Assembly (NCBI GenBank): GCA_015478945.1
Contig: JABUQX010027821.1
Span: 30,001-94,000 of the forward strand
Source of the DNA: Trachelipus rathkii
Taxonomy: Eukaryota > Arthropoda > Malacostraca > Isopoda > Trachelipodidae
Length of the DNA stretch: 64,000 bases
Direction of reading: 5' to 3'
The notes beneath the pieces were generated by a model, which saw nothing but the letters and a program-made list of their open reading frames with translations, did not search any database and was not told the DNA's origin. Positions within the stretch are counted from its first letter, which is position 1, and every line of letters begins with the position of its first letter. Both the position numbers and the translations under genes were made by a program. Below are positions 1 through 13,337 of the stretch, in pieces.

Positions 1-1450
1 AATCTGAAGGAAGAAAAGGAGGTGGAGATCAGTGCGGGAAGAGGTCGTTGTATCCAAAGGACTGAGTTGGGTTTAGAAACATAGTCCGAATCTTGGACGG
101 TCAGGGGTTCGCCTCCGAATAAGGGGGTTGGAGCGGTCGATCATAATAACTTCCGGTTACGAATGGAACGCTGGACAGTGTATGAGTTCTCCTCGATGTA
201 TCGCGGACGGCCGTCGTACTTGGGCTGGAGGGCAGGAATGGTGTGAGTCGTGCCTTCACTAACAACATGGGTAAGAGGAAAGATTTTCGGTATGAAGGAG
301 TGTACTTTGTGCTGGCGGGTCGGAGTAGTCTCCAGGAGAGGGCACGGCGTCTCAGCGGGTGAGGTACAGGTGGTCCAGTAGAGGGAGGGCAATTGAGAAA
401 GACTCGCAGAGTCGAAGAGTAGTACCGTAAACGAGTTCGGGGAAGCTGAACAGGAAGTCTTCCTTAAACGCCGTGCGGTATTACCAAGCAACCAAAGGAA
501 GAGCTTTGGTCCAGTGTTTCTGGGTTGAGGAATGTGCATGAGAGAGGTTTAAGTGGTGGGGAACCTTTCACAGTCCCATTCGCTTGCGAGGGAAGCTGGT
601 CGTTTGATCTTCTCAGAACCAAGCAGGCGCAAATCCTTCCAGAGGAAGGATTCGAAAACGCGACCTTGATCCGTCGTGACGAGAGAGAAGTCAACGAGAT
701 CCAAGGGACAAGAAAGCTTTAACTATAGGTTCGGCAGTAGCAACAGATAGGGGGATGTTCTGTCCAAGCCTATCATCAGTGGAGGATCGTTGCCATGGAG
801 GCGGTAAGAGGTCAACAATGTCGATGTGAACTCCTCTCAAATCGATTTGCCAGGAGCAAGAAGTGGCCTAGGGAGCCCAGGTATGCTTTGCACCTTAGCC
901 GCTGACAAACCATGCAGGCACGGGACCCCAAATTATTGCCTCGTCGGAGTTAAGTTAGGCCACGCCAAAACGAGTTGTCACATTTGCTGTGAAGCTCCGA
1001 AAGCAGCAAGGTGTTGAGAGCGAATGGAGATGAGAAGACTGCCTTCGAAGAGACGTTTGGAACGATAAGGGCAAAGGATGCCTGTTGAAATGTCGCACAG
1101 AGCTCTTCTCCAATGCGGGAAGATCTAGCCTTGCAGCTGTAGGAAGAGGGTCCTGGTGAAGATCGTATTGTCTGCTCCTGACACGTCGCCTGGCTGCGTA
1201 TCAGGTGTCAGAAAAATGGGAGAAAGAGGCGCTAAGTTTCAATCGGAAAGAGCAGTCCAGCGGATGAAATGTATCCACTCGGAGATGTGACGTATGTCCG
1301 TAGTAAACTGGAGACAAATTCAAGATGATGAGCCTCAGGGGAGTGCCTTATGGCGAGAAACCATAGCCGAAATTATGGGTTTATGGTCAGTAGAATATGA
1401 AAAACTTCCCGTACTTCCAAAAAGTCAAACTAAAGTTGAGATCATATTAT
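1..1450 (-). pseudogene. Ty3/gypsy pol 3' part: RNase H tail and integrase (broken)
   Basis: Read on the minus strand, this stretch carries the end of a Ty3/gypsy polyprotein. The integrase C-terminal region is clearest: an ELVYGTTLRL-like block lies near 400-442 and an ALQPKYDG block at 212-234, both typical of gypsy integrase tails that lead into the chromodomain or GPY-like end. Upstream, at about 480-600, are residues matching the NG-V-RFH block around the catalytic Glu. At about 700-850 an HIDIVDLLPP-like segment matches the first catalytic-Asp region. Further upstream, TDHKP-like residues near 1,360-1,400 suggest the end of RNase H. Frames change several times, so it is not translatable as one protein. 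The 5' end of the domain order lies at higher coordinates and the element runs off the left window edge. It differs from the gypsy copies at 15.7-19.8 and 38-41.7 kb. Family assignment is firm; exact limits are not. Confidence 0.72.
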
Positions 1451-4400
1451 ATATATAATATATATATATATGATACACAGCAATGATACATTGGTCAGTC
1501 AAACTCCGGCTGAAGAGACAACTTATACCTGTTCAGCTGAGGGTTGCTGACTATAGCGCGAATAGAAGTACTATATGTGAGAGACACCAAAAACACCCTC
1601 ATTATGAAATTGTTGGTAAGACCGCACCGACTCGGCGAATAAAATCATAGAAGGCTAATTACACTCAGCTTCGTTGTGTTAGCATAATCGGTTAGGTAAT
1701 AGTGGACCAAGTAAAGAGTGGCAGTAAAGCGAGGGTCTATTCATATGAATCATCCTAAAATAAGCAATCAATACTGTGCTCTACTCAGTAGAGGTAACCC
1801 AGGTTGACCTCACTTTAGTGTGGTTAGCTTGTACCTCTCGTACTGTTTAGACGTGAATAATGTGATGCAGACGGGCTAAAAGAGAAGCGCACGATTTTCA
1901 AAATAACTGATAGTAAATATATATAATTTTTCTATCGCTCCAGATTAGTGGCGAAGCTGCTTTGGTTCTATGAAGGCAAAAGGCGGTGGTCCGACACGCC
2001 TGAAGAGAGGAGAAGCTGATTGTCATCTGCAGAGTTGAAGGCTGGAGGTATTGTGGTTTCCAAAATAAAATGTGGAAAAAGAACGGCCGGTGATAACCTA
2101 CTTTAGCAAATGGCGATTGGAGCGGTGACTATGGCCGGCGTCGGGTTTTCAACCTTACATTAAATAACACGGTAATACGTGAATGAATGTCACGTTCGAG
2201 GAGTAGTTTGATACGTCACTTAGATTCGTGTGGCGATAATCTAATCTCGTATCTGAAGCCGAAAGTTCTGAATCTAAATTGTAAGTTCCGAGAGTATATT
2301 GTGCGTGTTTAAGTGCGTTATGGGAATATTATGTGTGTTTTTTACGCGTTGTTAGACACGCTTGCGGTGTATACACACAAAGGTTATAATATATTGTGGT
2401 GTGAACTAGCTATAAACGTAATTATTAGCACCGATGGTACCATAACCGCTGTATCAGTTGGGGTGCCTAGCTCGAACGAGGATACACTCACATCCGCAAC
2501 GGTGGACATCCAGAGAACCATCATATTCACCAATTCCAAAGTCCGACAGTCGTACGCCTCTCCTGTCTCGCCCGGCAACGCTCACAATCGGGGTTTCTAA
2601 TAAAACCCCAAAATCTTCTTCCTGAGTTAGAACCTTTTGAATATAATAAGTGTTGATTTTTTAATCTCGCGGTTATGTGAAAATCAAATTTCCTATGCCG
2701 TGAGTTTCGTTTCAGCCTGGTTAAAATGTAAAAGTGGTGTCAAAGCAAGTTCTGGGATTGTTGAGGTAAATTTCCCCATTAGTTTCTAATGAAGTCTCTA
2801 ATATGTCGGTTAAAGTTCACAAGTCGCTAAGTGGATGGTGAATTGTCCTCACCACCAGTAGTTCGATTGGTCGCCACCGCTAAATGTGTCCAATGTTGCT
2901 TTATAAAATAAACCAAGTCCGGAATGGTGGACCTATAAGAGGGTGCAATGAAAGCACAAGTGAATAGACCAAGGTAAAAAAGAAGCAGTCAACCAGGGGT
3001 TGTAAGATTCGCTTGTACCCTTAAAATAGTGCACGATAGATGACGCAACTGTTCATGCTTAATTATTTTCTCACACGCAAGAAAAGTAATCGTATGGCTG
3101 AGTCATTGTGTATCTATAATAGAATTTTTTTATGATAGACGAGTGGAATATATAGGATTTAACACCGTTGCATACCCAATACGTACATATTGAGTTCCAA
3201 GTGGCTCCTCGAGCAACAGTTCAAGTCACGCCCGCCGACCCGCCATAGTTGAAAACAAGAGTAGTTAAAATGTAACTCATAAGGTTTATGCTTAAGGTAT
3301 AAAGGGATGTATAATGAGTTAGGGAACATAATCATAATTAACATATATATAGTATTATATATATATATAATAAATATTATAATATATAATATAATATAAT
3401 TACGGGAATATAGGAAAAGACTCTATCTTGGAAAGAAATGAACGCGAAAATGGTATTTGATTACTCAATATGAATGATGTCTAGATAATAGAGTGAAATA
3501 CTTCTTATGACATGTAGTATAAAAATTAAAATTATAGTGGTGTGTATTTGCTGTGATTTGGTAGAATAACACATCTCGATAGATGTTCATCTACTGGATG
3601 TGAGTGACTTTAAGTCCCGTCCCCTTTGTTGTTACTTTTTGGGATATGTATAATGAAAAAAGCTTCGTGAAGATCTTTATATATATGCATTCTATTTATT
3701 TAACTGTGCGCGAGCAAATAAAGTGTATGAAAACGTTGTGTCAACCTCACGACCCAGAGGTAAGGAGTTATATGTAAGCCCGCTCCAATGCAAGGGAATA
3801 GGGAAGGTGATCACTGATATGCTGTGGTTCTGAAATAGGTACAGAAGGAATAGGTATTTCATTTAAGGGGATGAAGTGACTTTAATAAATTAGTAAAATT
3901 AGGAGTGTGAATAGGTATAATTTAGGGTAGAGTTAAGAGGTAATAGTTTTATTTAGTGAGAATATAAGAAATAATTAGGTAATAATACTAAATTACTGAT
4001 AGCATAGTTATAATCAGGTAAGATAAATGCAATAAAATAGTGCAGTAATATCTTCAGTTTCTAAAGATAATATAATATATAGCGGAGTAGCGTAATATAG
4101 TAATGGTGATATATGGATTGGAGATATATTTATGTAGGGAGTAGGGGCTTCGCTGAATCCGTTACTCCCACCTACTCCCTTGACTGAAAACTGGATACTA
4201 GTTTTAAATGCGTTTAAGGTAACGGAGTATAGTTCCAAGAGGATTGGAGTAACGTGAACTGGGCGTTAACTTTTTCTTTCATGTAGCGAGCCCTGAGCCG
4301 TAAATAGTACCCTTGCCGATATAAGTTGCGTTATTAATGTGTTTTTCTGCCCTTTACTTTTTAGTGCCCGGTAATTTGTGTACCGAGAATTTACCATGGT

Positions 4401-5150
4401 GATGTTATAGCTAAATTGGACCCACCCCGCCGATCCCAAGCTAGAAAAAGTACCCTGTTACTAGTTAGTAAAATTATAAAATATAAATAAATTAGAATGG
4501 GAATAAATGTTTAATATAGAAGTGTTTAGTAAGTGATATAAGTAGTATATTTTGACTGGCATTTTTGAGTGGTCAAAGAGTGCTCAAGTGACTGAAGGAC
4601 TGATTGGTTAGGAAGAACAAGGTTGCGTGTAGGTGTAATCTAGTGCTTAGGTAAGAGGAATTACTAATAAGTTAGTGGATCAAAGCTAATTTACTAAATT
4701 TATAAAACAAATGAATTATTCAATGAATAAATAAAGTAAAGTAAAGTAAAATATATATAACTATATATATATATTATATAATATTTTAAGTTATTTATTG
4801 GATTTTTGCATAACAGGGTTATTTCTATAGATAGTAGTTAAATAGAGAAGATTATAATATTCATTATATATTTTATATATTACATATAATATATAATATA
4901 AATGGTAATACTGATATTGCGAACCTACCATGATTATATAATAGGTTGCTTGGTGGTAGGCTCTGAATGGATCAAAATTCTAAGTATGTATATATTATAT
5001 ATATATATTATGAACTCTCTAGATCAGTTGATATAGTTGAAATGCGTTAGTATATTTATAATATATATGTATTAGAAAATATATAATATCCTTTGGGTGC
5101 TCTTACTTGTAGTTTTCTTGATTGCATATATTGCCGTTTTGTGATGTGTT
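1451..5150. other. AT-rich intergenic sequence without a supported gene
   Basis: This stretch holds short AT microsatellites (for example 1,446-1,472, 3,342-3,395, 4,750-4,785 and 4,986-5,010), and a GTAAA run at 4,735-4,750. At 2,384-2,578 the minus strand encodes 64 residues ending in an ADVSVSS segment that vaguely resembles the DTGADVSV block of a retropepsin. It would be in the right order upstream of the integrase at 1-1,450, but the RT that should lie between is not visible, so I do not call a protease. Confidence 0.4.
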
Positions 5151-6770
5151 GAGATTGGTTGCGACTGACTTTCATTGCCTTATGTTGTCTGGTCGCTCGA
5201 AGGATACAGAGGGTGTTCCTCGAGGGGTTCGTGTCTTATCTGCTACTTTAGTTCTTAGCCTTTTGTAATGATTGTTCTCTCCTTGGTTATTCAATTTGTC
5301 TCACCTGCACATCTAACTCTTATTCACTCATGATAGTGCGGATGGATTCTACACTGATATGTGTGTCAACTCATTTCAATACTGCTCCCTCTTTTACTCG
5401 TAGAATTGCCTCTCGTCTTAATCTTTTTCGATATCTTCTCTGCTGATCGGATAGACATTTACGGGTGGGGTGTTGGCTGGATGTGTGCTCGAGAGTATAA
5501 AATCTTTAAAACTCAACTTCTAATAATCTCCTCTCTCGTGTAAGATACTTCTAACTTATGCTAGCCATCGTGACCGTTTCGACGCAGAGTATTTGCGTCA
5601 TCTATGTGTGGACAAAGCTCAGACAACGCAGTTGAGCTTCAACACATATCAACACTATAAATAAAATATGGCTCTTGCGAGAAACCTCATATATTACGGG
5701 TACTCTCTGTAAAGGTGGCGAACTGAGAGAAGTATTGAGGGCGGATTCGCTCTCAAGAGAGAGAAAATATCTGGGCAGAGTTCTGTATGAACACTATAGA
5801 GCGGAAGACTTTTTTTTCCTCTTCACGTTATCCGGGGTGTTTACATGGACAAGCTTAACTGCCGCCACTTGGTATGAGTGTAAGCTAGGCTTTCAAATAA
5901 TCCGGTGGGGGTGCTTAGGTTATCGACGCCGGTTTTTGGATATGTCGAGTCAAGGGCCAAATAACTTTTGGTTTCGCGTCTTTCTAGTTCACGTTGTCCT
6001 CTATCTTGCGCGCGATGTTGGCTGAGATCGTACTCTCTTCTAGATTAGGACCGCTAGCATCGCAGAGTGCTCGCGATATGTAGGGAATCTTTCCACTCGC
6101 GTTGCCACCACCCTATGTTTAAACGCACTGGCAAACAGATGAGAGCATGCCTGTGTCGCAACATTGCTTATAGTGGTTATGAGTGTGAATCTCAGTGAAA
6201 AAATTCCTAGAGGACTAGGCTTCACCTGCGGTGTTCTGTCTTGTGTGCTATCGCAAAGCCTCAGAGCTTGGTCGTAGTAGCGGGTTCTTCTATCCAATCT
6301 TCTGTGATGATACCACCTCTGCAATGTAATCTCCTCACACTGTTTGAATGTCCCGGCGTTCGTGTGCTCCATTGAATGGCAGAAGATGTATTATTGCGCT
6401 ATGCATATTGTAAATCGTGTGTGAAGTGTAAATAAAGGCGAACCTCACTTCAGTCTGATAGTATAGTGCGCTGAGCGTCTTGCCCGTGAGCCCGGTCGTG
6501 GTGAGGATATGGAGGTGGGTGGTTGATTGGGGTGTTCTCGGTTTCAAAGCTTTAACATGTTGTTTCCCTGATCATCCGACTCCGGTCTCCGGACTCAACT
6601 CCCTCTTATTAAATTATCCGACTGCGCTCCTCAGAATTTGAGCCCAGCACTATCTGAGTGCGACTTCCCGTGGTCCCCGACTCCCGAAATCCCCGGAATA
6701 CACTCGCCCTTGAAGCAAAGATACATGAATCTCCCGTAAAGGTCCGTATCTAACGATTGAGTGCTTTTTG
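5150..6770 (+). pseudogene. Jockey-like non-LTR reverse transcriptase remnant
   Basis: A heavily frameshifted stretch keeps the order of motifs in the C-terminal half of Jockey/BS-type reverse transcriptases. A GVPRGVRVLSATLVL segment near 5,210-5,260 matches the GVPQGSVLSPTLF block of RT motif B. A HDSADGFYT segment near 5,327-5,355 sits where the YADD catalytic box should be, with the second Asp lost. At 5,440-5,540 a GWG followed by KTQLLIISS corresponds to the SDWG...KTQ block after the palm. Near 6,250-6,300 KASELGRSSGFF resembles the KASSRLGVLYR thumb region, and 6,560-6,720 resembles the arginine-rich tail before the stop. It is non-functional. The match is pattern recognition over several frames and could be overestimated downstream of 5,540. 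Confidence 0.4.
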
Positions 6771-7955
6771 AAAATTAATGGACCATTCCCTGAACTCGCG
6801 AGTAGCCCATGTCTGGTATAAGTTAGTTAGAGTATAAATAATAAAGAGATAAATATATATTGAAATAAATGAGGATAATGATAATGGTTAATAAATATCT
6901 TGTTAGGTGTGAAGATAAGGGGTAAAATGAGAGTTAATTATTAATTAATAATAATATAATATAAGTATAATTAAGCATTGGTATTATATATTGTATTATG
7001 ATTGGAATAAGGTATATAATATATATATATATATATATAAATGGATATAATATTAGATAAGTGTATATCTAATGATACGTATTGTATAGTGTTAATGCCG
7101 TAATGCTATATTAAGTGTTGAGTGATGTTATTACAGGGATACCGGACCGGCTAGGTCAAGATATATATACGGGGAATAGATATATATATATAGGTGGTAA
7201 ATTAGTGATGTAATATTGTTGGCTACAGAGAGTACAAGATAGAATATATAAGGTATTGCTTAATAATAATATATAGATATATACTATATAATATATAGAT
7301 ATATATAACTATATATAATAGAGTTTTAATTGTATGGTATAGTAGGACATGCGATATGTGGCCCACTCATGTATATAGGCCGCATTATATAGTATACCAG
7401 GGCCGAATTTTAACTACTCTAGCTGGTACCCATATTGGCCAAACAAAGTTATTTACCGTTCCTCCACATAGGTTGATAGGGGCCCGTCGCTAGTACGTAT
7501 ATATATAATATATATAATAGGTAATTCAAAATACCATGTAAAAGCGTCTTAAATAGGGTGTGGATTTTCTATGTGTCTTGTGAAGTAGTATTCTATAACT
7601 ATTATTATATAAATTAATGTGATATACAGATACGTGAGGCGGTTATATCCAATGCTGTAGGCTTTAATTACTATTTTTCGACATTTGTTCATATTACTCT
7701 TCCTACTGCTATTATCTATTAATTATCTTAGGATGCTATGTTAGTGCTACACTACTTTACTCTGCTACAGTCATGGTGGAAAGAATAGGATATAGGTTAA
7801 TATAGGAAGTTAAAGAAGAGATAATAGATATATATATATATTATAATATATATATTTATATTTAATATATTAATATAATTATATAGTATATATAATATAT
7901 TAATTAATTATATTAATATATATTAGATCATATTATATTATAAATATATTATATA

Positions 7956-7986
<31 letters not shown>

Positions 7987-9000
7987 ATAATTAATATATA
8001 TTATATATATAATATATATATGTAAATACTATAACTATAATTTATTACAAATATAAAAATATACTACAATAATTAATATAATTTTCATTAAAGGTTTGTA
8101 TAGGTGTTGCCTTTTCGTTATATAGGTGTGAGTAGGCAAATTTGATCATAATTATCTTCGTAATTCTATAATTTAACATTTTATCTCAAATTAAGCAAGT
8201 ATCCATGACTCAGTGAATATAGAACACTAAAAGCTGTTGTGAGATGCGGTAACGATAAACGTAAATAATTTTTAACCCTTCTAAGTGTTCGAGATTGATT
8301 CATTTCAGTACGATGCAAGTATATTGGCTGATCTACTTAGCTTAGCTTATCATTAACCTATCTTAATATGTCGTCCCTCATTCAAATTTGAGACTGGAGT
8401 ATCATTTAAGGCTTTTTGATTATACAATTATTTGCTTTAATTGGGACAAGGTTTGACTGCGATTACCTTCTTTCTAAAAGCAAACATTTAAAATGAATGC
8501 ATCTGCTCCAAAATCTTCAAGTCGGATCGATAGATATTTTTGTAATAATTTAGCTATTTATGTATGTCGTCTGGGTCGGTTTCGGTAAGATTTGATTAAG
8601 AATAAAAACTTTTCTAAAAATTCGCTGTATGCAAACCTTGCGCCTATTTATTTCTGTTGAACAGTTATTTTAGATATAGTGATTGTAAACGTGTGCTTGA
8701 AGCAGTGGTGTATTTGAGTAATTTCTCTCTATTGTGCACGATCTATAGTGTTTCAGACATTGTGAGGAATATACTTATGATGGATCATTTTGTGTAAAGA
8801 ATTTTAGTATTTTATGCTTTTTGGCACAATTTTCGTAGGTCTAATGATATTTTAAACTTCATGGAACTAAGTTACACAGAGGAGTTTATACAATAGAGAA
8901 TATAATTAACGTGTTTGGACATCACCTTAGATATGCAGGATTTTTTATTAGCAATCGATATACTTTCCAAGTATTTAAGGTGTCAATGTTACAGTGAAGA
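6771..9000. other. AT-rich non-coding stretch with AT microsatellite core
   Basis: No open frame or RNA gene is supported. The stretch is dominated by TA/AT runs at 7,017-7,040, 7,265-7,320 and especially 7,815-8,030, embedded in low-GC DNA with stops in all frames. Confidence 0.5.
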
Positions 9001-10750
9001 TCACAAAGAGCTCTTTCCATAGGAACTCCAACTTTTTTACCAAATTCCCCCTGGCTCATTTTTATCCTTCCAGACTATAGAGTTAAAGCCTCCTTAACAT
9101 AGCTTCCAAACCTTAATGTTATTAGACTTTCTTACTAAATATTCTATCGGATGAGATGACCCTTCGTCGGTGCTCCATAGTCATATTTAACTAGTCCTAT
9201 TCATTTGCAAGAACACATGAATGTCCCAGAGATTACCCCTAATCGCATACTGCTAGAGCCGGAGGAAAGAATGTATATAACGATTCTGCGCAAAGCAACA
9301 AGGAAGAAACACGTGTTCACCAACATGTGCAGCGCTAGATCCCTCCCCACTAAATTTATACATTGGGAATGACCCTGGATCCATAGGAAGTATGAAATAT
9401 GCATTTTGAAGCGGTCTGCTTGGACTCCTCTTTCAATTAGTGTGTTTGCAGGTCGTGAATATAATTCACTTGCAGTTGGCAACCATTAAGCAGTCAATTC
9501 TCCTCGTCTCTATAACCCAAACTAGACCATGTAGCTCCTATCATTCCCACTTGCTCTCGAGAAACTCCATCCACTGTGTGATTCTCCCCCGTTCCTTTAT
9601 CTGTGTGATTCTCGCCCATGACCAGGTACTCTCTTGAATAAATTCTAAAGACAAGCGTCTCCATACGCGCTTCTCATATACTTTCGCATTTACTCATCAT
9701 CTCTCGTCATATAAGCGACTCTACATATCGCTGATCCTTTATGATTTAGATATAGCTCCTGGAGTGGATCAAATCCCGATATAGACAATATCTCTCTCTT
9801 CACATGAATTCCTCTGCTTTCTATTTCTTCAGGCTATTTCGCTTGTCATCTCCCTCATCTACCACTATAATTTGGATAAGTCCTCGTAGGGTTGCTATGT
9901 GATAAATACAGAATGCTTATTTTTGCCAGAATTTTTTATTGAGATAGGCGCTCTCTCTTGTAAAAAGAGGGGTGAATCTCAGATAGTTCCAACACATCTC
10001 TCACTCAAAAATTTCCACTCTCAGACTCTCCAGCTTTATCATCATCGCCACCTCGCCCAATGATAAAACCTCAATGAGCGATAAGTTCTTATAAACGCTA
10101 GTCCTTTTAGATAACCAATTCTCCCTCAATATACTAGCTTTCCTCTCTAATTTGACATCGCGAGCCTTAGTGTTTTCGCGACCTTGTCAACTTAAATGTA
10201 AACCATTACTTTCTTTCGATCAACATACCAATTCCCAGCCCGATGACTGTGTGCATATTTTTATCTATGTTTCCCACAATTATCTTCGTACTGCCACTCA
10301 TTCTTTCCATACCTTAACATATTCTTCTTTGTTCGATCTAACCTGAAAGCTAACCCACCATTACACCTCTCCCAATACATAATGACTGTTTTTAATCCCC
10401 TATAGCGTACCATCTTATAAATACTACCCTTCGTATTCCGTATAGACGTACCACCGTTAAACTAACTAGACTATCCCCCGCTTACTACAGCAATTGATCC
10501 CATTTACAAAAGTTTTCCGTATCCCAAAACCCCAAGGAGTCTGAAGCGAGTCTCATATACCTTTTTAATAACTGGATAAATTGTCTTAGAATTCTAATAA
10601 AAATTAACAACTGTCCTGTGAGTATATTCTTGAGTACCAAATAGTGTGTGTCCAACGTCTCTCATTCGCTCAGCTCTTACCCAATGAATTATCAGCACAT
10701 ACCGGGGTCCCAATCAGGACCATATGCCTTTTAAGCGTTAAGTTCACAGC
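9000..10750. other. Pyrimidine-rich plus strand, possible decayed retroelement
   Basis: The plus strand is strikingly rich in C and T and poor in G, unlike its surroundings. Open frames are short. An APGVDQIP segment near 9,750-9,772 resembles the KAPGPDGIP linker found upstream of non-LTR reverse transcriptases, but no NYRPISLL or catalytic box follows in any frame I can read. I regard a decayed retroelement as possible and unproven. Confidence 0.2.
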
Positions 10751-11004
10751 CTATAATAAGCGCAATGCTCAAGATCTATTATAAATATAATACAATAATA
10801 CTATAAAGTAAGTTACCTTTAACATAAATCTCATACCATCGATTATTATTAAAATTTGCTCTACATCTGTTGTTCTTCGTTTATTCTTTAGAAATCATGC
10901 AAGATTGTAATCTATATTTTTTCTATATATTTTTCGAAGTGATTCAAGATTATTTATAGTCTAAAATTTAAAAAATCATCAGGTATTTAGCATATCAGGT
11001 ATCT

Positions 11005-12460
11005 GATCCAACTAAATCATATATTGAGAGTCTTAAAGTTAAAGACCAAACCTATGAGGTGGCTGAAAATTTATTAATTAAAGCATATTCCTCAAAGTTA
11101 ATGAAACAGTCATTAAAAAAATTGCAAAACTATAATTGCAAAATGTTTCAAATATAATGGAGTGAGTAAGTGAAGTAAGAGTCTTAAAAGATTAGATGAT
11201 TAGATTGGGGTGTAGATAGCCATATTTTTCTGTAATATTTTGTGTGGCAAGGAATTTCAGTGAAAATAAAAAGTTCTTTTAGTACTGTAAATAATGATGC
11301 CAAACTAGATTTAAATTCTATACTGGACTCCTCCCTTGAGATGCTTAATAGGCTTAAAGAATGCACAAAGAAAGATAACTCTGGTGTTTCTATAAAAAGT
11401 TCAGTTGCTGAATCTCATGATAAAATGACTGTAAGATTAGGAGTTGCGGTAGATTTAAGAACTAAAAAAATATGTCAAATAGATCCTCTAGGTTTGTTTT
11501 ATGTCATCATTTAAAAATTAGTTGGTATGATTCTCTTCATGTAACCCAATTTCCAAAGTTTAATACTTTAAAAGCAGTATAAAGAAAGTAAATGAAATTT
11601 GTGGATGTATTATTTGCAGTTTGCTCAATCATGATCAGTCGCAATGTATATTTAAGTTTAGGAAACAATGTTATAAATGTAATGTAAATAATCATGTATC
11701 CTTTTTGTACAACAAAAGTTAAAATTAAATGGGTGCTGATATGCAGAGTAAAAAGATCTCAAATGAATCACAAATTGAAATCACTAGTAATGTTGTTGGC
11801 TTAGAAGTAACATCATGCTCCAATGATGAGCCTTTTGATTTAGAAATTAATTCCCTAAACACAAGTATCATGGAAAAATTTATTTTTCCAACTTTTACTG
11901 TTAAACTTGTTTGACTGAAAGTGAAGTTGAATACTCTAGAGTATTGTATAATTCAGCTTCAGAGTATTGTTTTATATCCTTATAATTGGCTAAAAATTTA
12001 TAAAATTATAAATCCTGAAATAAATATAATTGTTAAAGACTTCAATGAAGCTAAAAGTTGCAAGGAAAATATTTTTGAATTTAAAATCATTTTGGTAAAA
12101 GGGAAGCAACAATAGTAGATGCAGTTATCCCTTAAATTAATCCTAAAATTAGACTTGACCATAAAAGTACTACCAATGAGTCTTTTAAAAGAGCTAGTAT
12201 AGAATAAGTCGACAAGTTTTTGCATGATGAGTTAGGAAATATACATATTATTTTATGCGCAAAATGCCATGATGTTACTCATTGCTCTGATAACATTAGG
12301 TACAAAAATGAAAAAAAAATTCTTATTTTATTATATTTGTGCAGGCATCATGAAAATTGGAATCATGTAATTTGAGAAACTTTATGTAACTTTTGTTATA
12401 AAAATCTTGCTGATAAAACTAAGAATTCTTAAGCTTCACAAACTTTATAAAAAGAAACTC
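11005..12460 (+). pseudogene. BEL/Pao-like gag remnant with CCHC zinc knuckles
   Basis: From 11,005 the plus strand reads a segment with SYIESLKVKDQTYEVAENLL, which fits the gag region of BEL/Pao elements. A 90-residue frame follows at 11,242-11,514. At about 11,605-11,700 there is a CCHC knuckle, CIICSLLNHDQSQC (C-x2-C-x4-H-x4-C), then CYKCNVNNH, where the last Cys of a second knuckle is replaced by Tyr. Such paired knuckles bind the element RNA in the nucleocapsid. A 61-residue frame at 11,729-11,914 and a 64-residue frame at 11,921-12,115 come after and might cover the start of a protease region, but no catalytic DSG/DTG is visible. The part from about 11,929 onwards is repeated at 34,327. 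Stops separate the frames, so the gene is dead or poorly sequenced. BEL/Pao is my best guess; another gag-type ORF is possible. Confidence 0.42.
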
Positions 12461-12652
12461 TTTAAAATAATAATAATAATAATATAATAATAATAATAAT
12501 AATAAAAATATAATAAAATAATAATAATGAATAATAATACATAATAATAATAATAATTAATAATAATAATAATAATATAATAATAATACTAATAATAATA
12601 TATACTAATAATAATAATAATATAATGATAGATAAATTAAATTATAATCAAG

Positions 12653-12684
<32 letters not shown>

Positions 12685-12701
12685 ATTAATAGAAATTAAT
12701 C

Positions 12702-12799
<98 letters not shown>

Positions 12800-12895
12800 T
12801 TTAGTAATATTATAGAATAATAATAATAAACATTTTATACAAATAATCATAATAACAATAAATAATATAATCAATTAATTAATAATATAATGCAG
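12461..12895. repeat. (AAT)n microsatellite array, copy 1
   Basis: About 430 bp of AAT/ATA trinucleotides with scattered interruptions. It occupies the same place in the composite unit as the array at 34,864-35,262. Poly-Tyr and poly-Ile frames across it are artefacts of the repeat. Confidence 0.95.
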
Positions 12896-13337
12896 AGAAT
12901 GGTAATGATTTATGGCTACAGGATTCTTCTATTTCTCTGTAGTACATTCTTCTACAATTTTGAATGAAAGATTAAAACTTTATTACAAAAGCTTAACAAT
13001 GAACAGCCTTAAGAATTTCATTGAATAAAGTAATCTAATTATGATTTTTATCGTTAAACCTTCATTTTTCATATGACGCATAACAAACTGGATAAGGTAT
13101 ATAAATTATAAAGCCAAACGTACAGAAGATGGAGAATTTAATTCTCCATGTTTGGGATATAGAGTAGAATGCCTACTTACCTATAATAATTATAAATTAG
13201 TTACATATTAAAGATCTTCATATAAAAAAATCTCATTAAAAATACTCGATCAATTTGAACAATTAAATTAAAGTACTTAGGGGAGCAATTAGACATCGGG
13301 TATAATTGAAAAGTTATCTCTCTTTTTAATAATTGAA

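Noticed and set aside
2384..2578. Gypsy protease upstream of the integrase at the left edge
   Set aside because: Only ADVSVSS is suggestive, the catalytic DTG is absent and the RT expected between is not seen.
12686..12874. Open frame of poly-Tyr and poly-Ile
   Set aside because: It is a translation of the AAT microsatellite, as are the frames at 34,742-35,077.
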